Assembly (NCBI GenBank): GCA_965153455.1
Contig: OZ234493.1
Location: 19,272,213 to 19,336,212, forward strand
Direction: 5' to 3'
DNA length: 64,000 bases
Source of the DNA: Sphagnum compactum
Lineage: Eukaryota; Bryophyta; Sphagnopsida; Sphagnales
Below, one piece after another: positions 47,770 to 60,813 of this stretch (position 1 is its first letter; every line of letters starts with the position of its first letter). The position numbers were made by a program, and so were the translations under genes. The notes under the pieces were generated by a model, which saw only the letters and a program-made list of their open reading frames with translations, was not told the DNA's origin and ran no database searches.

Positions 47770-48480
47770 CGAAATTTGGCATAGTGGTTAGTTATGCTAA
47801 ACTTAGCTAGCATAACTAAACCTAGCTTGCCTAGCATATTAACCTAACTAATAAGCTAGGCTAGCTAGTTATGTTAGGTAGCATACCTAAATCTAGTAGG
47901 CTAACTAGCTAAGCTAGTAGGTAACCTAGGCCTAATTAGTAGGTTAGTTAAGCTAAGGTACCAACTAGGTTAAATTGAATTATGGGTTGGTAGGTTAGTA
48001 GACAAGGCTACCTACCTATAATAGATATGTAGGTGGGTAAGTTAGGCTATGTTAAGGGTTTAAAGTAGGTAAATGACCAATACACTTACCTAACTCCAAT
48101 CTACCTACCTATTTTTGACTTACTACTTCCAACCTAATTACTTATTATCTACTTTCATACTTACTTTTGTATCAAATTTGAAATAAACATGTCAAATGAA
48201 TAACTTGACAAAAATCATCACAATATAATGGGATGGTTTATTGAATAAGGATTTTGTTTAATTTTGTGAAGGTGAGGGTTTAGTAGCTTAGCCTAATTAA
48301 CCTACCTTGCAACCTATTAACATGCTTATAGGACTACCTTAAGTAGGCTAGCTAAGCTAACCAAGGATAGGTTAAGTAGCTTAGACTAATGTAAGTGAAT
48401 AGGATAAGGTAGGTAGGTAGGTTATATAGGTTGGCTAGGTAGATAAGAAGGATAGGGAAGGTATTTACCTACCTATTACT
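47770..48480. repeat. TAGG/CCTA-rich low-complexity tract
   Basis: About 700 bp dominated by aagctagctag, taggtaggtaggtta, cctacctaacc and similar words in both orientations. The period is irregular (4-12 bp). Related patches occur near 46760-46830 and 37690-37795. Confidence 0.75.
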
Positions 48481-48484
48481 TACC

Positions 48485-50300
48485 ATTAATAAATTATTGT
48501 TAATTTAAAAAAGATTATACTAATTTTAAAAATGCGATAACAATCAAAAATTTATTTTTGCAACAAAAGCACATTGGGCCCAAAAATTACAAAATGTTTG
48601 GACATATTGACTATAGTCAAATTGGCAAAAAAAAACATTATTGAAAGTGGACGTGTCAAAATTTATTTGTCCAAGATGACATTTTGGTCAAAATGGATAT
48701 GGGGTAAAAAAATGGAAGGGGGGGGGGGGGGGGGGTGGGGGGTATTGATTTTTCTAGAAAAAAAGGTTGTGTTTGAGTCCGAGTTTGAATTTAAGAATTG
48801 GACTTGATAGGTCTACATGGACCTCCAATCAAACAAAAATAGAATTTGACAAATCTACATGGACTTGGAATTAGCCAAAAATTTGACCTAGACTTGTCTT
48901 TAGAATCAAAATTGATAACTTTTTAGGGATCCAAACCCAACAAAAACTGCACTTGATGGGTCTTAAGGGGTTTTTATAAGGTTTGGTTTTTAGGTTTAGG
49001 TAGCGATAAAGATCCTAAGTTTAGATAATGTTTAAAATTTTATGTTTTAAAGTCATATGTTTAAATTATAAGGTTTTAAAGTCATACGTCCTAGCCTTCA
49101 GCTTTAATATATAAACACATTTCCAATGGTAGCATTAAAATAATCTTCATAAAAATGTTTTGTGATGTTCCTTATGGTGTTCCTTATTGTTGTTTTTGGG
49201 AACATTTTGAAAACCCATTGGGAACTTAAAGGAACACAATGGAAACCTTATGGGAATGTGATTGGAACATTTCTAAAACAATAAAATCTGAAAAATCAAA
49301 GTTGTTTAAAAATCAACTTTTGAACCATCCTTCAAAATAAGCCAAAACCAACCCCAACATAAACCTAGAACCAGCCCTAGTGTAAACCTAGAATTGAAAG
49401 TTCTTATAGAGGTTGGATCCATCAAAGTTGGAATTGATGGTGAAGAAAATTTGATCCAACCCTAAAATCAATGGTTTTTAATTTTTGAAAATATTCTCTA
49501 GACCCAAAATTAGGGACACTTTTCATTTAAAAAAACACTTTGGACCCGGATCGAATGGTTTCTGTAAAAACCAAGAACTAGCCAACATTGGTCTCCACTA
49601 TCTTTGGATGTGAGAAAAATAAAATGTTAATGTGATTCAAAGTTGATTTGGAGTTTATTTATGTTACACCTCATTTTTAGGTATTCCTATTAGTATGAAT
49701 AGTTGTAGTACAAGAATTTAGTAGTTAGATTGCTTGGTTTACAACCAAAATTATAAGTTTTCACTTTACCAATTGGTGATCATCTTGCAATATCATACTT
49801 ACAACTTTTTTTTGGGAGGTGTTTTTTAATTTTGAAATGTTTTCAAATTTGTATTTTTTATTTTTATTTTGATGTTATGTTCAATTTTGTTTTGGAATTT
49901 TTTTGCATTATGGCGGCACAAATATTCGAAACAAAATGTGCAATTTTGTTTTAGTCTAAATACCAAAGCCCATAGCATGTTGTAGATTTAATTTTTTTAA
50001 GTTTAGAAAATATGTCAAAAAATTGTTTTTCATTAGGTAATGTTTCTTTTTAGTTCATTTTTTATAAAAAAAATTCACTCCCAGACCTTGGAGCAATATT
50101 TGGAATGGCCATGGAGTGAGGAGTGCTTAACACTCGGAGATGATGTAACCAAATTATTTGCTAAGTTTATTGTTTAGGGTTACCTTTTTGTTACACCTCC
50201 TAGATTTAGGGTTTAAGACTTGTACCATTTGTTTCTCCATGTTTTGTCAAAAGAATTGGAGCTCCCATCAAAATCTTGGGTTTCACTAGAAATCAAATCC
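48485..50300. other. AT-rich intergenic DNA
   Basis: No gene recognised. It contains a G homopolymer tract (about 48718-48742) and several runs of the form ggaacc/ttggaac near 49190-49600. The 48574-48807 open frame runs through the G tract and is not credible. Confidence 0.5.
48718..48742 (+). repeat. Poly-G tract
   Basis: An almost pure G run of about 25 bp with one T. Such a tract can form a G-quadruplex and is prone to sequencing length error. Confidence 0.85.
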
Positions 50301-50318
50301 CAAACCATTGGCTCAAAA

Positions 50319-51560
50319 TTAACATACAAATGATATGGTAATAGCTAGGGCATCTGAAAGCAACCAATATCCTTGTCTATGGTTCAGCACACATTGTTGA
50401 ACCATGGGGCCCAAAGTATTAGCAACAACAAAGGCTATTACCCAAACTTGGGGATTAGGCACACAACCTTGTAAAGCCAATGATTGTTGATTTCCATAAC
50501 AAAGATCAATCACATGCTTAAACTCAATAGTTTCTTGGAATATGACAACTTTTGAAGCAAAACAAGTCTTCACAATAGTTTTTAATTTCTTTGGAAGCAC
50601 CCTTGCTAGCTCACATGCTTTGTGCCATTCTTGCCATCCCTTGACACTTTTCTTAGTCCAAGTAATGGTTTTTGGTAAAATTATTTATGCTTCTTTAATT
50701 GAAAATTGAAGGCATGCCAACACATACTTTAGAGTCATCTATCGCATATTGATAGCATTTAAACATTGCATGACCCCAATAAGAACCTACAAAAAATGTT
50801 GATAATCCCAAAACCTCACAAGACACAACAAATGTTAATGCAGAAGTCATGGTGGCAAGATTGTTCCTTTCATCTTTGACATATGCAAGAACATGAATAT
50901 TCAACCCATGTCTTGCAAACAAATTGTTCACTTGTATTGCCATGGCATTTTCAAATGTGTTAATAGTTTCAAAAAGTATAATGATTACATGACAAGGCTC
51001 CCACTTGTCATTCAAGAAATGAACAATAAGAATAAATGTATCAATACCTTCCCTTGACATCCAAAGATCAAAAGATATAGTGCATGTACTACATGATTGA
51101 AAGGTTAGATAAACAAATCTTTCTTTTGTTCGCTCCGTAATCATAAGCAAAAGTTCATTTTTAAACTTTTCCTTTGATGGGAAATTCAATTGAGGATTTT
51201 GCCTTTGAATTAATCTTCTGAAAAAATGAACCTCAACAAATGACAAAAGCACAATTTTTTTGTGTAATGAACAACACAAAATCTTCTTCAAATTTTTTTT
51301 TATGAAGATCAATTTTATTATAAAAAACCAAATTACCAAAAAAAACAAAAATAGTGTTAAGAGTTGGGTTGCACTTTTTTTTTGCTGGATTTTTTTTCCC
51401 TTCAATCCCATCCTCTTGTTGCTCAATCCATTCATTCCAAAGCTCCCAATGATTGCGCTCCAAATGTTTCTGCAATGCAAAAATTCCATTTGTCGATCTA
51501 TCAAACCTTTTTTTTGTTTAACATTTGGAACAAGTGGATAACACACAACACATTTCAAAT
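50319..51560 (-). pseudogene. Degraded hAT-family transposase
   Basis: Minus-strand fragments run in hAT order. A BED-type zinc finger remnant has its Cys pair (CVVC) near 51545 and its His part (LQKHLERNH) at about 51449-51475, now in a different frame. Then follow SFDLWMSREG near 51060, HFLNDKWEPCHV near 51000, HGLNIHVLAYVKDE near 50890, HAMFKCYQYA near 50760, and a downstream piece 50600-50319 starting LPKKLKTIVKTCF. A frameshift splits the zinc finger, and the Lys-rich hydrophobic middle appears to be out-of-frame translation. Intact termini and the C-terminal dimerisation domain were not found. It was a DNA transposon that is now inactive. Confidence 0.75.
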
Positions 51561-51574
51561 GTTCAACTTGTGAA

Positions 51575-51830
51575 GTTGCATTTGAATTTGAATTTGAACT
51601 TACTTCTAGTGAAGAAAATTTTAATGACTCATAAAATGCCCAAGCTATGGTTGTTCAACTTTTAGGTTTCTAAAAATCTCAATTTTTTGCCAACAAAACC
51701 CATAATTTTGAACAACTTGTGCTTGCAAAATTATGAACATGTGATGTTGATGTTGAAGGCAAATTAAGATCAAAAGCACAAAATTATATTCCTAATTGAA
51801 CCTTTATGATTTCCCCATTAGGATCCATGA
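51575..51830. other. Short gap beside the hAT relic
   Basis: AT-rich DNA between the hAT relic and the minisatellite. It may hold the transposon's 5' terminal region; no terminal repeat was identified. Confidence 0.35.
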
Positions 51831-51839
51831 TCCTATCAC

Positions 51840-52405
51840 ATGAACAAGAATAGAAACCAGGAGAACACGACCATAAACACCAACAAAACCCATGAGAGCA
51901 ACGACCAATAACACCAACAAAGCCCAAGAAAGCACAACCATGAACACCAAAAGCCTAAGAAAGCATGACCATGAATGCCAACAAAGCCCAGGAAAATAAC
52001 AATCACAAACACCAAAAGCCAAGAAGAACAATAATCGTGAACACCAACAAAACCCAAGAGAACAACAACCATGAACATCAACAAAACCTTAAATAACATG
52101 ATCAAGAACACCAGCAGAACATTAAGAGAGCACAACCATGAACACCAAACAAAACCAAGGAGAGCACGACTAAGAACACCAACAAAACCCAAGAGAACAC
52201 AACCATGAACACCAAAAGCCCAAGAAAATAACAACTAGGAACACCAACAAAACACAAGAAAGCAATGACCAAGAACACCAAACAAAGTTGAAGAAAACGA
52301 CAACCAGAAACATCAATAGAACCCAAGAAAACACAACCACAAACACCAAGAGCCTAGGAGAGCAACGACTAAGAACACCAATAGAGCCCATGAGAGCACA
52401 ACCAT
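51840..52405. repeat. Minisatellite, ~33-bp units
   Basis: About 17 diverged tandem units of the form aacaccaacaaaacccaaga followed by gaacacaaccatg, with lengths around 30-34 bp. On the minus strand the array reads as hydrophobic pseudo-protein in several frames; since unit length drifts between 32 and 33, no single frame is kept. It is probably non-coding. Confidence 0.9.
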
Positions 52406-52409
52406 GAGT

Positions 52410-55320
52410 AATGGCAGGGACAATGTTAAATCTACAACTCACCTTTGAATTTTTTTCCTTTGAGCTTCCTTCCAAGGTTCCTCTTAAGCTCCCAAGCTTA
52501 AATGTTTGACCTTTCATGAAAACACAACCCAAAAAATACCCTCTCAAGTTTCTTGTTTCTGTCCTAAGTTTTGTTGAATGGCTTTTCTTCAACACAACAC
52601 AAATTTCCATGAGCTTCAACCTTCAAAATCATTTCAAGCTTAACCTTTTTGAGCTCAACCCTTAAATTATTTTCAACTTCTATTCCTTGAGCTTGAGCAC
52701 TTCAAAAAAAAAAACATTGTTTGAGCTTGTTCACTAAAGAAAAATAAAATGAACAAGAAGGAAGTGATTCATGAAATAGGCGAAAGGGCAACCATACTAG
52801 TCAAAAGTCAAAACTAGTGGATGCCCAAACCCTAACCTTAAATAAAAACCAAAACATGATTTTGAAAAAAAATCAGTCCAATTATTCTTCCCCATTTGAA
52901 TCCAACCCTTGGGTCAAGTTCTTTTTCTACATACAAGTCGAAGTAACCCCCTTGGTTCCCTCCTAGTCCCATACCCAACCCTACTCCTTGTCGACTCTAG
53001 TTTTATCAATTCTAAAACTTGAATCCGGTTTTGGGTAAGTTCTTTAGAACCAAAACTAGAACCACCAATTCCTACCGCCCCAAGCAGGACCCGTCCAACA
53101 CTAGTATGGACACACACACCTTGCTTGAAACAACAAGTAGCAATATGAAACAATTTTTTTGAAAAGTGGTCACAATGAAGTTTGGTGAAAGAAGAAGAGG
53201 GAAAATGTTTTACATCTCACCATCCACATATAAGACCATGTCAACATCTTACATGTTACACCAAACCATTTTACATTGGATAACCCCAATGGCATGTCAT
53301 GCCATACTATATGAGTAGCAAATATGTTATCATCACATCCAATGTCATACATGTACATGTACATGTACAACCCTTCTTAATCCATTTCCTCAAATCCCCA
53401 TACTAGGTGGATTTGATGGGTGCTTAACTTTTGCTTGCATCATTTTCACCCTTAGGTTGGGTATGAATGTCACAATTTTGATCTTCTTACATTAATCACA
53501 ATGTCCTTTCACAATTGTTCCAATCTTGAATATAACCATGGAATTTCCTCACATTCTTTCCCATTCTTCTATGATATGAATCACTTTGTCAATTTTGATT
53601 ATTTCCAACCAATTCTCCTCCACATGTTCCTTGTTTCTTGGAGTTGTTCCATTTTTTTGGCAAGATTCATAATCAACATTCTAAACATCATGAATGATGA
53701 AAATTGTACAATTGAAATTTGGATTGTGCTTTCAACTACTAGATATAAAACATTTTCTTTAACACAACCAATAAATGAGCATTTCTTGCAATAGTTTTAG
53801 CAAAAAGGTCAAGTTCAAACCTTTAATAGCTCCTCTAGATCCTTAGATTACTCTTTTGGTAGCTAGTCCTTTTCCATGTTTTCCTAAATTTGATTCTTTA
53901 TTTGTTTTTTCATAAACCACTTTTTGAAACTTTTTTTCAACCTTTTCTTCTTTTCATATGCCTTACCTTTATTTTTTTTCAACTAAAATAACTTACACAT
54001 TCACTATCCATCACATGTCACAACATGCTTGCCATTATTTTTTTGAATTTGTTTTCTCAAAAATATAACATAACCAAAGTTTTTTTCTCAATGGTAAAGT
54101 TTTGTGAAATTTTCCAAATTTTAATCAATTAATTTATTTTGGCTTGGGCATGCGTTGGAATTGCATTGGGTGGAATTGGGAGACATTTGGGTTTTTTTTG
54201 GAGGTGGGAAATAGGAGTCAATTGGTGGTTGTTTTGGGGGCAAGATTGGGATGGATATGGGAGATTTAACTTGTTATATTATTCGGGCACATTTGAGGAG
54301 TTTTAGGTGAAGGAAAAACATGCAGATTTAGATCTCCTCCAAAAAAATTAAAGGGGAAGAAGGCCGTTTTTGAAGGCAGTGTAATCATTAATTGAAATCC
54401 TAAACATGAAACCCAATAGCAAAAAACAAACTGGCGTTGATCGTTTAGAAATGTTGGGAATATATTAGATGTTGGAAATAGGTTAGTTTATAACTAGGGT
54501 CCATTAGAGTTTTAAAATAGGCTATGTTTGAAATAGGTTTGATATTTTTAATTTTCGAACCTTTGTAGAAGCAATTTTTTTGGAATAAAAGTTTTTTTTT
54601 TTTTGCCTCATATGACTTTTTCCAAGTTTTTGGGTTGTTTTGCATACTGGAACCGGGACCTGGAACCAGTTCAATTTGAAGTTAAGTTTCAAATTTGCAA
54701 ATTTTGGAGTTGTTTTGCATATTGGGACCAGAACTAGGGATTAATTGGAATTGATGGTTATGGAACTGATACCCGGAAGTGATGAAAATTGAAACTCTGT
54801 TGTAGAACCGGGACCAAAACCGCCCCAAAATAATTAACCAAAACCAGGATCAAACCTTGGTTCCTTTTATATATAAAAACGAAACCTAACCAGAACCGGT
54901 TCCTTGAAATTTTAAGGAACTGAAACAGGCTGTTCCCCCTAAAACCGAGGAATCACCCAACACGGTCCATACCTTAGATCCTACAATAATTTTGAAGCTA
55001 ATTGTGAAAAGAAAATATTAGGGTTGGACACCCTACAACTATGTTGGAGTCCCGTGACAAAAAATCTTTGCAGGATTTTGTTGAAGTACATATAAAATAC
55101 AATATATCCTAAAGATGTGGAATCAATTTTGACACTTTCAACAAGGTTTGGATGTTTGGATACCTACAAACACTTCCATGGCTTAAGATGAGGACTCCTT
55201 TTCTCTTTTTTGCTATATAATACATGCCTATAATACATGTCCACTTTTTCTACCTTTTAAAGTTCTTTTTTTGAGGACCTAAGTTATGATCATGGTGCCT
55301 TTTTGGTGTTTGAATGCTAC
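52410..55320. other. Intergenic DNA, no recognised gene
   Basis: Short open frames only. An acatgt repeat lies near 53346-53372. The 54630-54960 stretch is rich in ggaaccgg/ggacctgg-like words that recur near 62690-63020, suggesting a dispersed repeat. Nothing codable recognised. Confidence 0.4.
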
Positions 55321-55365
55321 TTTTTCTTCTATGGGGATGATTTCCTCCTCTTTTGAGGACCATGG

Positions 55366-55619
55366 CTTCTCCTTCTATGGGAAATAGGGGTTTGATTATA
55401 GGTGTTTCTTGGTCGTCCTCTTCTTCTTCTTCTGCTTCGCCTTCTTCGTCTATGGCGAAGCACCTTCTTGGCTCCTCTCATCTGGATTCCCCTCAATACG
55501 CCCACAAAAAACATGGTTTTAAACCTTCCTTCACAGAAAAACCAACTAATCCCCATCTGTTGTGTGAATTTGCCATGGTTGATATGGTGCTATTGTGTGT
55601 GAATTTCATTGTCTTTTAA
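55366..55619 (+). CDS. Unrecognised Ser-rich open frame
   Basis: An open frame of about 80 codons starting MASPSMGNRG, with a Ser-rich segment (encoded by a TCTTCT-type microsatellite) followed by SHLDSPQYAHKKHGFK. It lies about 250 bp downstream of the kinase gene's stop on the opposite strand. It could be a first exon, but I recognise no family and the microsatellite alone can keep a frame open. A plain spurious ORF is as likely. Confidence 0.15.
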
Positions 55620-55872
55620 TTTTTTGGGGGGAGAAGAACTTGGAACAATGTGTGTTTTTTTCAGCGTAAAAATGTGGTTTTCCAGCAAAATTTGCCACTT
55701 TTGCAAAATAGAAAAATTGAGTTGAAAAAAATGAAAAAGGAACACTGAGTTCATATAGTTGGAAAGGAGGGTGAAATAATATATTTTGAAAATTGTGAGA
55801 AGAAATCAAAGAGTATTGGGTCTGAAGATTTTGGGCATCTGTGTATCTGCTAAGTGATCATGTTAGCCATGT

Positions 55873-57705
55873 TTAAGAGCAGCCTAATGAAGGTTGAGTA
55901 CAAGACCATACCAGCTTTTCAACTGTTCTATGGACTTTGCTGTACACTTCATCAGAAGGTGGTTTTGATGAGATCTGAAAGCCATCAGAAAAACTTGTTT
56001 TATAAACTTCTCTTTTCCTTTGAACAGAAAAAAAAGATGTCATGTATATACATGATAAAAAATTGAATTTATTTCTGCTAAAAAGAAGGTCATAGTAACA
56101 TAAGGAACTAGGATGACTAAGCTTGAAAATGCTTTTAAGGTCAGTTGATATCAATTGTGTTTGAGGTTTAATCTTTACCCTTTTTAAGACAGATGTGTAC
56201 AATGCAATCACAGGTAAAGTCTCTTTTCGGAAGGTGAGAAATCGTTTTTGGATAATCTTCATGTTATCATCACTACGGCAACTTGTCTCACCGCGCTTCA
56301 ACAACCTCTTCTCAAGTACATCATATGGAGCATGCAAGTATATTACCAGATCTGGCTTTTTCACCTACATATATATATCCAACCCATCAATGTTATGTTG
56401 AGCTTCTGTTATGATCCCAGTGTAGTACACATTTGAGAAAATTCCATCTAGAAAATCGCACTTTGCATAGCACTTGTTTTAGCCCAATTGCAGCCATTTT
56501 GGCTACCACAATAGAAGATCAATCTACAATTCAAGGACTGAAATTGATCTAGAAAACAGAAAGCATGTCCAGAAAACCAGGTGGTAGGATTCAAGAGTAG
56601 AAAGCCACCTCTTTATGGAAAGCTGTAGCTTGATCAATTGCACGAGGAAAGCCATCTATGAGATAGCCTTGACAATCCCTAGATGATGATCCACACATGG
56701 CCTTCTTGAGCAACTCTAGTGACACAGATGTGGGCACTAGTTTCCCCTCTGCCATGAACTTGGAAGACTCCCTTCCAATTTTGCTTCCTTGCTTCACCTC
56801 ATCCCTCAATAGATCCCCAAGTGATAGATGCTGGAGTCCAAAGTCTTTAACAAGCTTGTCACATTGTGTCCCTTTACCAGAACCAGGACCACCTGCAGAT
56901 TTAATCCATCACCCACCATGGTTGTTGTTGTTGTTGTTGTTCCTCTTCATAATAATACATACTATGCATTGAGTTTTGGTTCATTCATGCATCATCTTAC
57001 TCAGATTTGTGTATTGTCTTTTGCGTGCTACTTAAACCGACCTTCCTTACATTTTCCCTTCAGACAGTCAACTATGAAACAAGGGGTGTGTCACACTGTG
57101 GCCTTGCCATTTACACTAAAAAAGTATCTTAAGGCAAAAGAAGAATTATGGAAACTCAAATATTTCACCATGCAAAAATATAATGTTCAAAAAAATCCTC
57201 TAAAAGAAACCAAAATCCTTCAAGATATTATAACTCTGTAACTAATCTCAAGTTTCAACACAAGCCAAAATATCATCTTTGAAAATTCCTCATATAAAAA
57301 TAGATCTATTATTACCTAATGGCCAAAATCCATTAAGCTACTATACACTATAATGAATCTGAAACACAATATCCTTGCCTTGCTAGGCAATACCAACAAA
57401 CACAGATTCATGTTTCCTGGACTTTTCTGAAATTTTTTGCAAAAACCCACTAATGGGCGTCATGCGAAATGCATGTGGCTTGGCTAATTCATATGAAGTT
57501 GGACTAAATTTCCTCCATTACTCTGTGCTTTGTGGCTTGCAAATAATTTGTGCCCTTAGAAGTGATGATCAAAATAAGGAATTGTTACTTTAAGGGGGAT
57601 GGGTAAATAGTACATACCAAGGACAAAAATGACAGGCTTTTTTTTCACCTCACTCGGATCAAGAGAGTTTTCTTTCAAATGATGTTTAGATGATGAGCTA
57701 CCCAT
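55873..57705 (-). CDS. Short nucleoside monophosphate kinase (adenylate kinase 1 / UMP-CMP kinase-like)
   Basis: Exons 57705-57618, 56892-56609, 56364-56179 and 55974-55873 join in phase to 219 residues. The enzyme moves phosphate between ATP and an NMP (AMP or UMP/CMP). The P-loop GGPGSGKGTQC is near residues 30-40 and split by intron 1. The NMP-binding part includes LSLGDLLRDEV and GKLVP. GYLIDGFPRAIDQ precedes the short LID, which has RSDDN with the conserved Arg and Asp residues, and the C-terminus contains DEVYSKV. The short LID marks the AK1/UMP-CMP kinase class. The N-terminus MGSSSSKHH fits the N-myristoylation consensus (Gly2, Ser6, Lys7), and about 25 residues precede the core. No lesions. 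Substrate class cannot be fixed by eye. Confidence 0.88.
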
Positions 57706-57719
57706 TGCCTTAGAATTTG

Positions 57720-60700
57720 CAGCTCTTTTTCATTTCCACACTTTGAAGTGTTGATGGTGCGGAATTCCCATGATTGAAAAACACCTCCAAAAACTAATCA
57801 AAAAGTTTTAAAGCCGGGGGCAGCCTTGGGTACTTCATCTTCTTCAACTTCCCCCATCACCACCCCATCTGCAAACCCCTAACCTAAATTGGATCAATCT
57901 ACTTTAGGATTGCAATCTTTTGCAGAAATCTCACAAATTTAGAAAAAAACAGATTTGTGGGTAGAGAGAGAAGAGGGTAATACTGAAATGATTCCTTTTC
58001 ACAAACCTTTTTCCTTCTCTACCCAGTTTGTTTCATGTGGATTATAAGTCACCCAATTTTGAAATGTTTGGGAGAACATTGAAAACACCACATGAATGAA
58101 CAATAGGAGAAGGATATGGTGGGGGTCTTTGCCTCTTGGAGAAATGCCCAAAGGGTGTGTAGGTATGTGTGTGTTTTTGGTTTGTACTACACTTGACCCA
58201 TAATCCCTTGAAAGGATGAAATTTTCACATGATCACAAGTGTTTGATTGTTGTTCCCAAAAAAAATGTTCAGAAATTCATAGCCTAGCAACAATTGTCTC
58301 TCAAATAAGTACAACAAAAGTGATCACAAAAGGTGTTGTTCCCAATGGCTGAATGTAGGTGGCATATGATTACCTCTTCACAAGGAGATGAAAGGGTCAC
58401 TTATTAAATAGGCAAATTATGCATGTTCTCCCATGTTTTATTTGGTCCAATGAGTGATCTCCCCTTTTTATTTTACATTATTTTTTTAATCAACTAAAGA
58501 TTATCACATAACCTTTAAGGATAACAATGGAAACCATGAATCCAACCATGTTGAACATATTTAATGACCTCACAAACATGATTTGTCATGGTTAGTCTCA
58601 TCACAATAGTTGTGTTTGCCCAAACATGCTTGGTGAAACCTAGAATCATACATGCATGTCTATTATCTTAGGGCAATAATAATTTTTATACCATAAAAAT
58701 CGACAACAATACAAACAAATTAATCAATTAAAATTTAATTTCATTATATATATTTTTATTAAATATTCATCAAAGCCTTATTGAAGCTTTTAAAATAACA
58801 TCAAATTAATTTTTAAAATTTATATCTCAACAAAATTATATTAAAATTGACATGTTTTATCTTAGTCAATTCTTGCATAATCTTTCAAATCAATTTTTAA
58901 GAATCTCATTTTAATAAGATTTAAATGAATTGAAGCTAATTATTTGTATGTTTATTAAATAAGTTTCATTTTAGAAATTGGTCATATGATTTTTTCTTTT
59001 TACATTCATAGTGACATCAAACTTCATGATACAAAAAGGCAAGTGACAACCCAAAAAAATGAAATGATATGAAGGCATGATTAAATCAATTACCCAACAT
59101 TCATATTTTGAGAAGAAACCCAACAAGTAGATGGGAAGACTTTAAAACAACCCATCAATTGAATGGGTGCACCCAAAATCTACATATGCACGACCACTAG
59201 CTTGGGGCATTAAAGAAACTAGATTATGGTATTCTACTCCCATTCTCTCACGCACATATAATTGAAAATATGGCATATCTCTTATAACCAAAAAATATAT
59301 ACAAACTTGAAATTATGTAATAGTGTTTTGATATACAAGATTGAGTACACTTACCACTACCCATTTGGATGCAAGTCATTTGATACATAAATCTGATGTC
59401 ATGTAGAAAATTTCTCAAATTTAAATGTTTGGTAGAGCGATGCAATGGTTCCCCAAAAAGTGGTTCCCTAAAACTTTTAATTGTGAACAAAATATCTTGA
59501 CATCATCAAATACTTGAGCATTTGATTGTGTAGCCAACTATGTGGCAACAAGATTTCAAAAGAGAAATTACATGTATAAATTAATGTACATAGGACATTT
59601 CTTGTTTAATTTTGGGGTGCCATTCACAAAAGGGTCCATAAAGACAAAGGTAAATACCTTCATGAGAGGATATCACAAGGTGAAAGCCTCTTCAATGCAA
59701 CTATACATTCAATTCATGAGACTAGAATGTCAATTGACAACACTAACCTAGAAAAATGTTCTTTAGAGACGAAAGGAGTTCACATAATCTCACAATGTTA
59801 GATCAATGATTATGCAACTACTAAGCATAATACAACAACAATTAGTTTGTCATTTCAATACCAAAAATAAATAATAATATTGGAACATTATTAAGGCTTA
59901 CCAAAACAAATAATGTCATTGTTGCATACTACACGAACCTAATGAAAAGTAAGAATATTTATCAACAAGAAGCAACCAAGGAAACAAAACCTACCTATTC
60001 CCCAAAATAAAATAAAATGAAAAAAGAAAGATGGATTAAATATGCAAATGCTAACACCCATGGTCTTTACTGTGGCAAAAAATTTGCCATTTCGTGAAAA
60101 ATAAGAAAAAGGCCCAATAACATCAACAAAGGATTTTTTGGGAACCAAAATTTGCCAGATTTTGAAAAAATAAAATAAAAGTCTATAGATTTCTACCTTA
60201 AGGCTCTAGTAGGTAGTCACAATATAAAATGTTTTGAATAAAATCTATTTTGAGATTTGCTTTGTAGCCAACTAGAATGGTTAAATCTCGTTATTAATGA
60301 TCGTCACTCTCGCAACATTGCAAAAACAAAACAATCACGGGCTAACACATCGAAGCAACATTGTAGATTGATTCATTGAGGCAAAGCTCACTCTTGAAAC
60401 AAAACAATCAATAGAAAAAGGCTTGCAACCCATTCTACCTTGAAATTTTATTCCAATTCAACTTGAAGTTAACCACATGCAACTAGTTAACTTGCTTCCA
60501 ACTTGGTCAATAGGAATCAAGTTAATTAGGATAAACTTTTGATGCTTACCAAATCAGGTGTTAATAAGAAGTTAATAATATTTTTAGAAATTTAGAAATT
60601 TTCATAAAATATTTTTTCAAAAGAAAAATAAATTTGTGCAGGAAAATAGAGAATATTTTGGAATATTCAGAAATATTCCATCGGACATGAAATCTTCAAA

Positions 60701-60800
60701 ATTAATTTATTAATCGACAGACATATGTTGAAGCTGCCCCTGTACTACAGTAATAGTAACATGACCTAAAACATGAGTGTCATATTTATTGACTCTTGAT
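57720..60800. other. Upstream region of the kinase gene and AT-rich DNA
   Basis: 57720-58020 probably contains the kinase promoter and leader. The rest is AT-rich with short open frames (for example 59542-59751 plus) lacking motifs. No gene recognised. Confidence 0.45.
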
Positions 60801-60813
60801 CTTACACCAGGAG

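Noticed and set aside
48574-48807. 77-codon frame crossing the poly-G tract
   Set aside because: The Gly run comes from a homopolymer and the flanks show no protein-like features.
51840-52405. CRISPR-like array
   Set aside because: Units are contiguous and diverged without unique spacers, and this is a plant nuclear context.
51836-52619. Long hydrophobic minus-strand frames (132-149 codons)
   Set aside because: They read through the ~33-bp minisatellite in several frames; unit length is not kept at a multiple of three, so no frame is selected.
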